Part shown: positions 62,836 through 64,000 of the stretch, piece after piece
Layout: the number at the start of each line of letters is the position of its first letter
Numbering within the stretch: the first letter of the stretch is position 1
Assembly (NCBI RefSeq): GCF_003046295.1
Contig: NZ_PZZN01000001.1
Span: forward strand, 1 to 64,000
DNA: 64,000 bases
Origin: Sphingomonas aerolata
Lineage (GTDB): Bacteria > Pseudomonadota > Alphaproteobacteria > Sphingomonadales > Sphingomonadaceae
Direction: 5' to 3'
Program-made: the position numbers and the translations under genes
The notes under the pieces: generated by a model
Seen by the model: the letters and a program-made list of their open reading frames with translations, nothing else
Told to the model about the DNA's origin: nothing
Databases searched by the model: none

Positions 62836-64000
62836 CTACCAGAGCCCCTTGAGCAGCGGCAGGATCGTCGAATAATCGTCCGTCCATGCGGCCATGCCGT
62901 CGCGTGCGACGATCGGCTCCCAGCCCGAATTGCGTTGCCGGAGCAGCGCGATCGCCCGCGGGTCCCGCGACAGCGCGATCCAGTCCGATGGCGAGGGATG
63001 ATCGGCGTCGAGCGGCGAAGGACGGTAGAGCAGGTGGACGGCGTGCCACCCTGCCTCGCGCGCGGCGGCCGCGACCACGGGTTCGAGGTCGATATAGCGG
63101 TTCGAGATATGGACGAGCAGCAGCCCGTTGCGTGACACCACGCGGCCATAGGTCGCAAACGCCTCACGCGTCATCAGGTGCATCGGCACCGTATCCGACG
63201 AGAAGGCATCGAGCGCGAGCAGGTCGAGGCTCGCGGTCCGCTCCGCCGCCAGCGCGATCCGCGCGTCGCCGATCCGGATGACCGGATCGGGCAGGCAGCG
63301 CGACAGGTAGCTGAACTGGCCGGTATCGCGCGCGATCCGCACGACCGCTGGGTCGATCTCGTAGAAACGCCACTGCTCGCCCGGACGCGCGTAGCAGGAC
63401 AGGGTGCCCGTCCCCAGCCCGACGACACCGACCCGCGCTGCCGGACCATAGAGCGGGCCGAGCGCCTGCATCGCCTGGCCTACGCCCGATCCGGCGACAT
63501 AATAGGTGGTCGGCGTTCGCTCGCGCGCGGGCGAACCGCGCAGCTGGATGCCGTGGACGGTGGTGCCGTGATCGAGCTCGCGGACCCCCTCGCCGTCACG
63601 CACCGTGTAGACGCCGAAATAGCTGCGTTCGCGCGCACCCCGTTCGGCGCTGAGTTCCAGCGCACGATAGCCCCCGAACATCACCAGCGTGCTGGCGAGC
63701 ACGACGACATAGGGCAGCCGTGCGCCAAGCGTGGCGAGGCCGATCGCGGCGACGATCAGGAAGGCCGCGCCCTGATGCTGGTCGCCCAATATGCCGTCGG
63801 GGTTGCTGATCCGCATCCCGGCCGCCACCGCCATGACGAGGATGATGACCGCGAGCCCGAGATGGCGTCGTACCGCCGGCCCCGACCAGACCGCGCGAAA
63901 CGTCGCCATCAGGTACATCTGCGGCACCAGCACGCCCGCTGCCAGGATCAGCAGCGGATATTCATAGGTCCAGTCGAAGATCACGGGTGCCAGCAACGCC
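62836..64000 (-). CDS. spermidine-synthase-like membrane protein (cut at right edge)
   Basis: Partial: the 5' part lies beyond the window. Visible are about five membrane helices, then a soluble domain of spermidine-synthase type: VGVVGLGTGTLSCYARPGEQ (the GxGxG nucleotide motif), YEIDPAVVRIARD and LLALDAFSSDTVPMHLMTREA. The domain lacks the usual tetramerisation hairpin, as in fused membrane 'spermidine synthase' proteins whose substrate is not known to be a polyamine. The visible start-like methionine at 63996 is near the edge and cannot be trusted. Confidence 0.8.
   Translation of the reverse strand, partial: ALLAPVIFDWTYEYPLLILAAGVLVPQMYLMATFRAVWSGPAVRRHLGLAVIILVMAVAAGMRISNPDGILGDQHQGAAFLIVAAIGLATLGARLPYVVVLASTLVMFGGYRALELSAERGARERSYFGVYTVRDGEGVRELDHGTTVHGIQLRGSPARERTPTTYYVAGSGVGQAMQALGPLYGPAARVGVVGLGTGTLSCYARPGEQWRFYEIDPAVVRIARDTGQFSYLSRCLPDPVIRIGDARIALAAERTASLDLLALDAFSSDTVPMHLMTREAFATYGRVVSRNGLLLVHISNRYIDLEPVVAAAAREAGWHAVHLLYRPSPLDADHPSPSDWIALSRDPRAIALLRQRNSGWEPIVARDGMAAWTDDYSTILPLLKGLW

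Noticed and set aside
1..64000. CRISPR arrays, insertion sequences, integrases or prophage
   Set aside because: No regularly spaced repeats, transposase motifs or phage-like genes are evident in the window.

Overview
The window is a high-GC alphaproteobacterial chromosome segment, most like Sphingomonas or a close sphingomonad. The grounds are a TonB-dependent receptor of the Xanthomonas/Caulobacter type, FixLJ, a Tim44-like adaptor, SecB next to MurJ, the order rpmH-rnpA-yidD-yidC-engB, the order mutM-ubiE-ubiB-coaBC-dut, and codon use dominated by G/C in third position. It is core genome: I see no transposase, integrase, prophage or CRISPR array. One gene is cut by the right edge (62836-64000).

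Layout. 0.3-8.5 kb: a Crp/Fnr-type regulator, a large TonB-dependent receptor, beta-carbonic anhydrase, an exported methyltransferase-like protein, a membrane-bound histidine kinase and a dienelactone hydrolase. 8.6-11.9 kb: a ROK sugar kinase with its ROK repressor, then a DUF697-like protein and an acidic small protein. 12-18.5 kb: a tightly overlapping peptidoglycan operon (L,D-transpeptidase, lipoprotein, D,D-carboxypeptidase), an M28 peptidase, a DUF1206 membrane protein and an EAL phosphodiesterase. 18.7-31.9 kb: ComM/YifB, the conserved L34/RNase P/YidD/YidC/EngB run, GST, DapE, Smr, MltA, the Tim44-like adaptor, SecB, MurJ and TrpS. 32-41.7 kb: DnaA, S20, MutM, UbiE, UbiB, a membrane protein, CoaBC, Dut and a MoeB/ThiF-like enzyme. 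41.8-47.7 kb: GalU, WecB and WecC (UDP-sugar supply for surface polysaccharide), an M48 PDZ-protease, a phosphoesterase and a small exported protein. 48-53.6 kb: FKBP isomerase, S21, CysS, a 2-hydroxyacid dehydrogenase, class II DAHP synthase and tRNA-Glu. 53.7-61.4 kb: a GNAT protein, FixL, FixJ and a degenerate receiver protein, facing an operon of a flavodoxin-fold oxidoreductase, phosphoketolase and acetate kinase. 61.7-64 kb: tRNA-Pro, two tRNA-Arg genes, a lipoprotein and a spermidine-synthase-like membrane protein.

The part most worth following up is 54.5-61.4 kb. FixL keeps the residues that bind and read haem in rhizobial FixL. FixJ overlaps it. Next comes a receiver-like protein that has lost the conserved Thr and Lys, as expected of a FixT-type inhibitor. 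This oxygen-sensing set faces an operon that can make ATP by substrate-level phosphorylation through acetyl phosphate, so a low-oxygen energy module is a reasonable, untested reading. Other non-routine signals are palindromic repeats that encode the tail of RnpA, a ~210-bp repeat hairpin between ubiE and ubiB, and a perfect 15-bp tandem repeat in the galU/wecB divergent promoter region.
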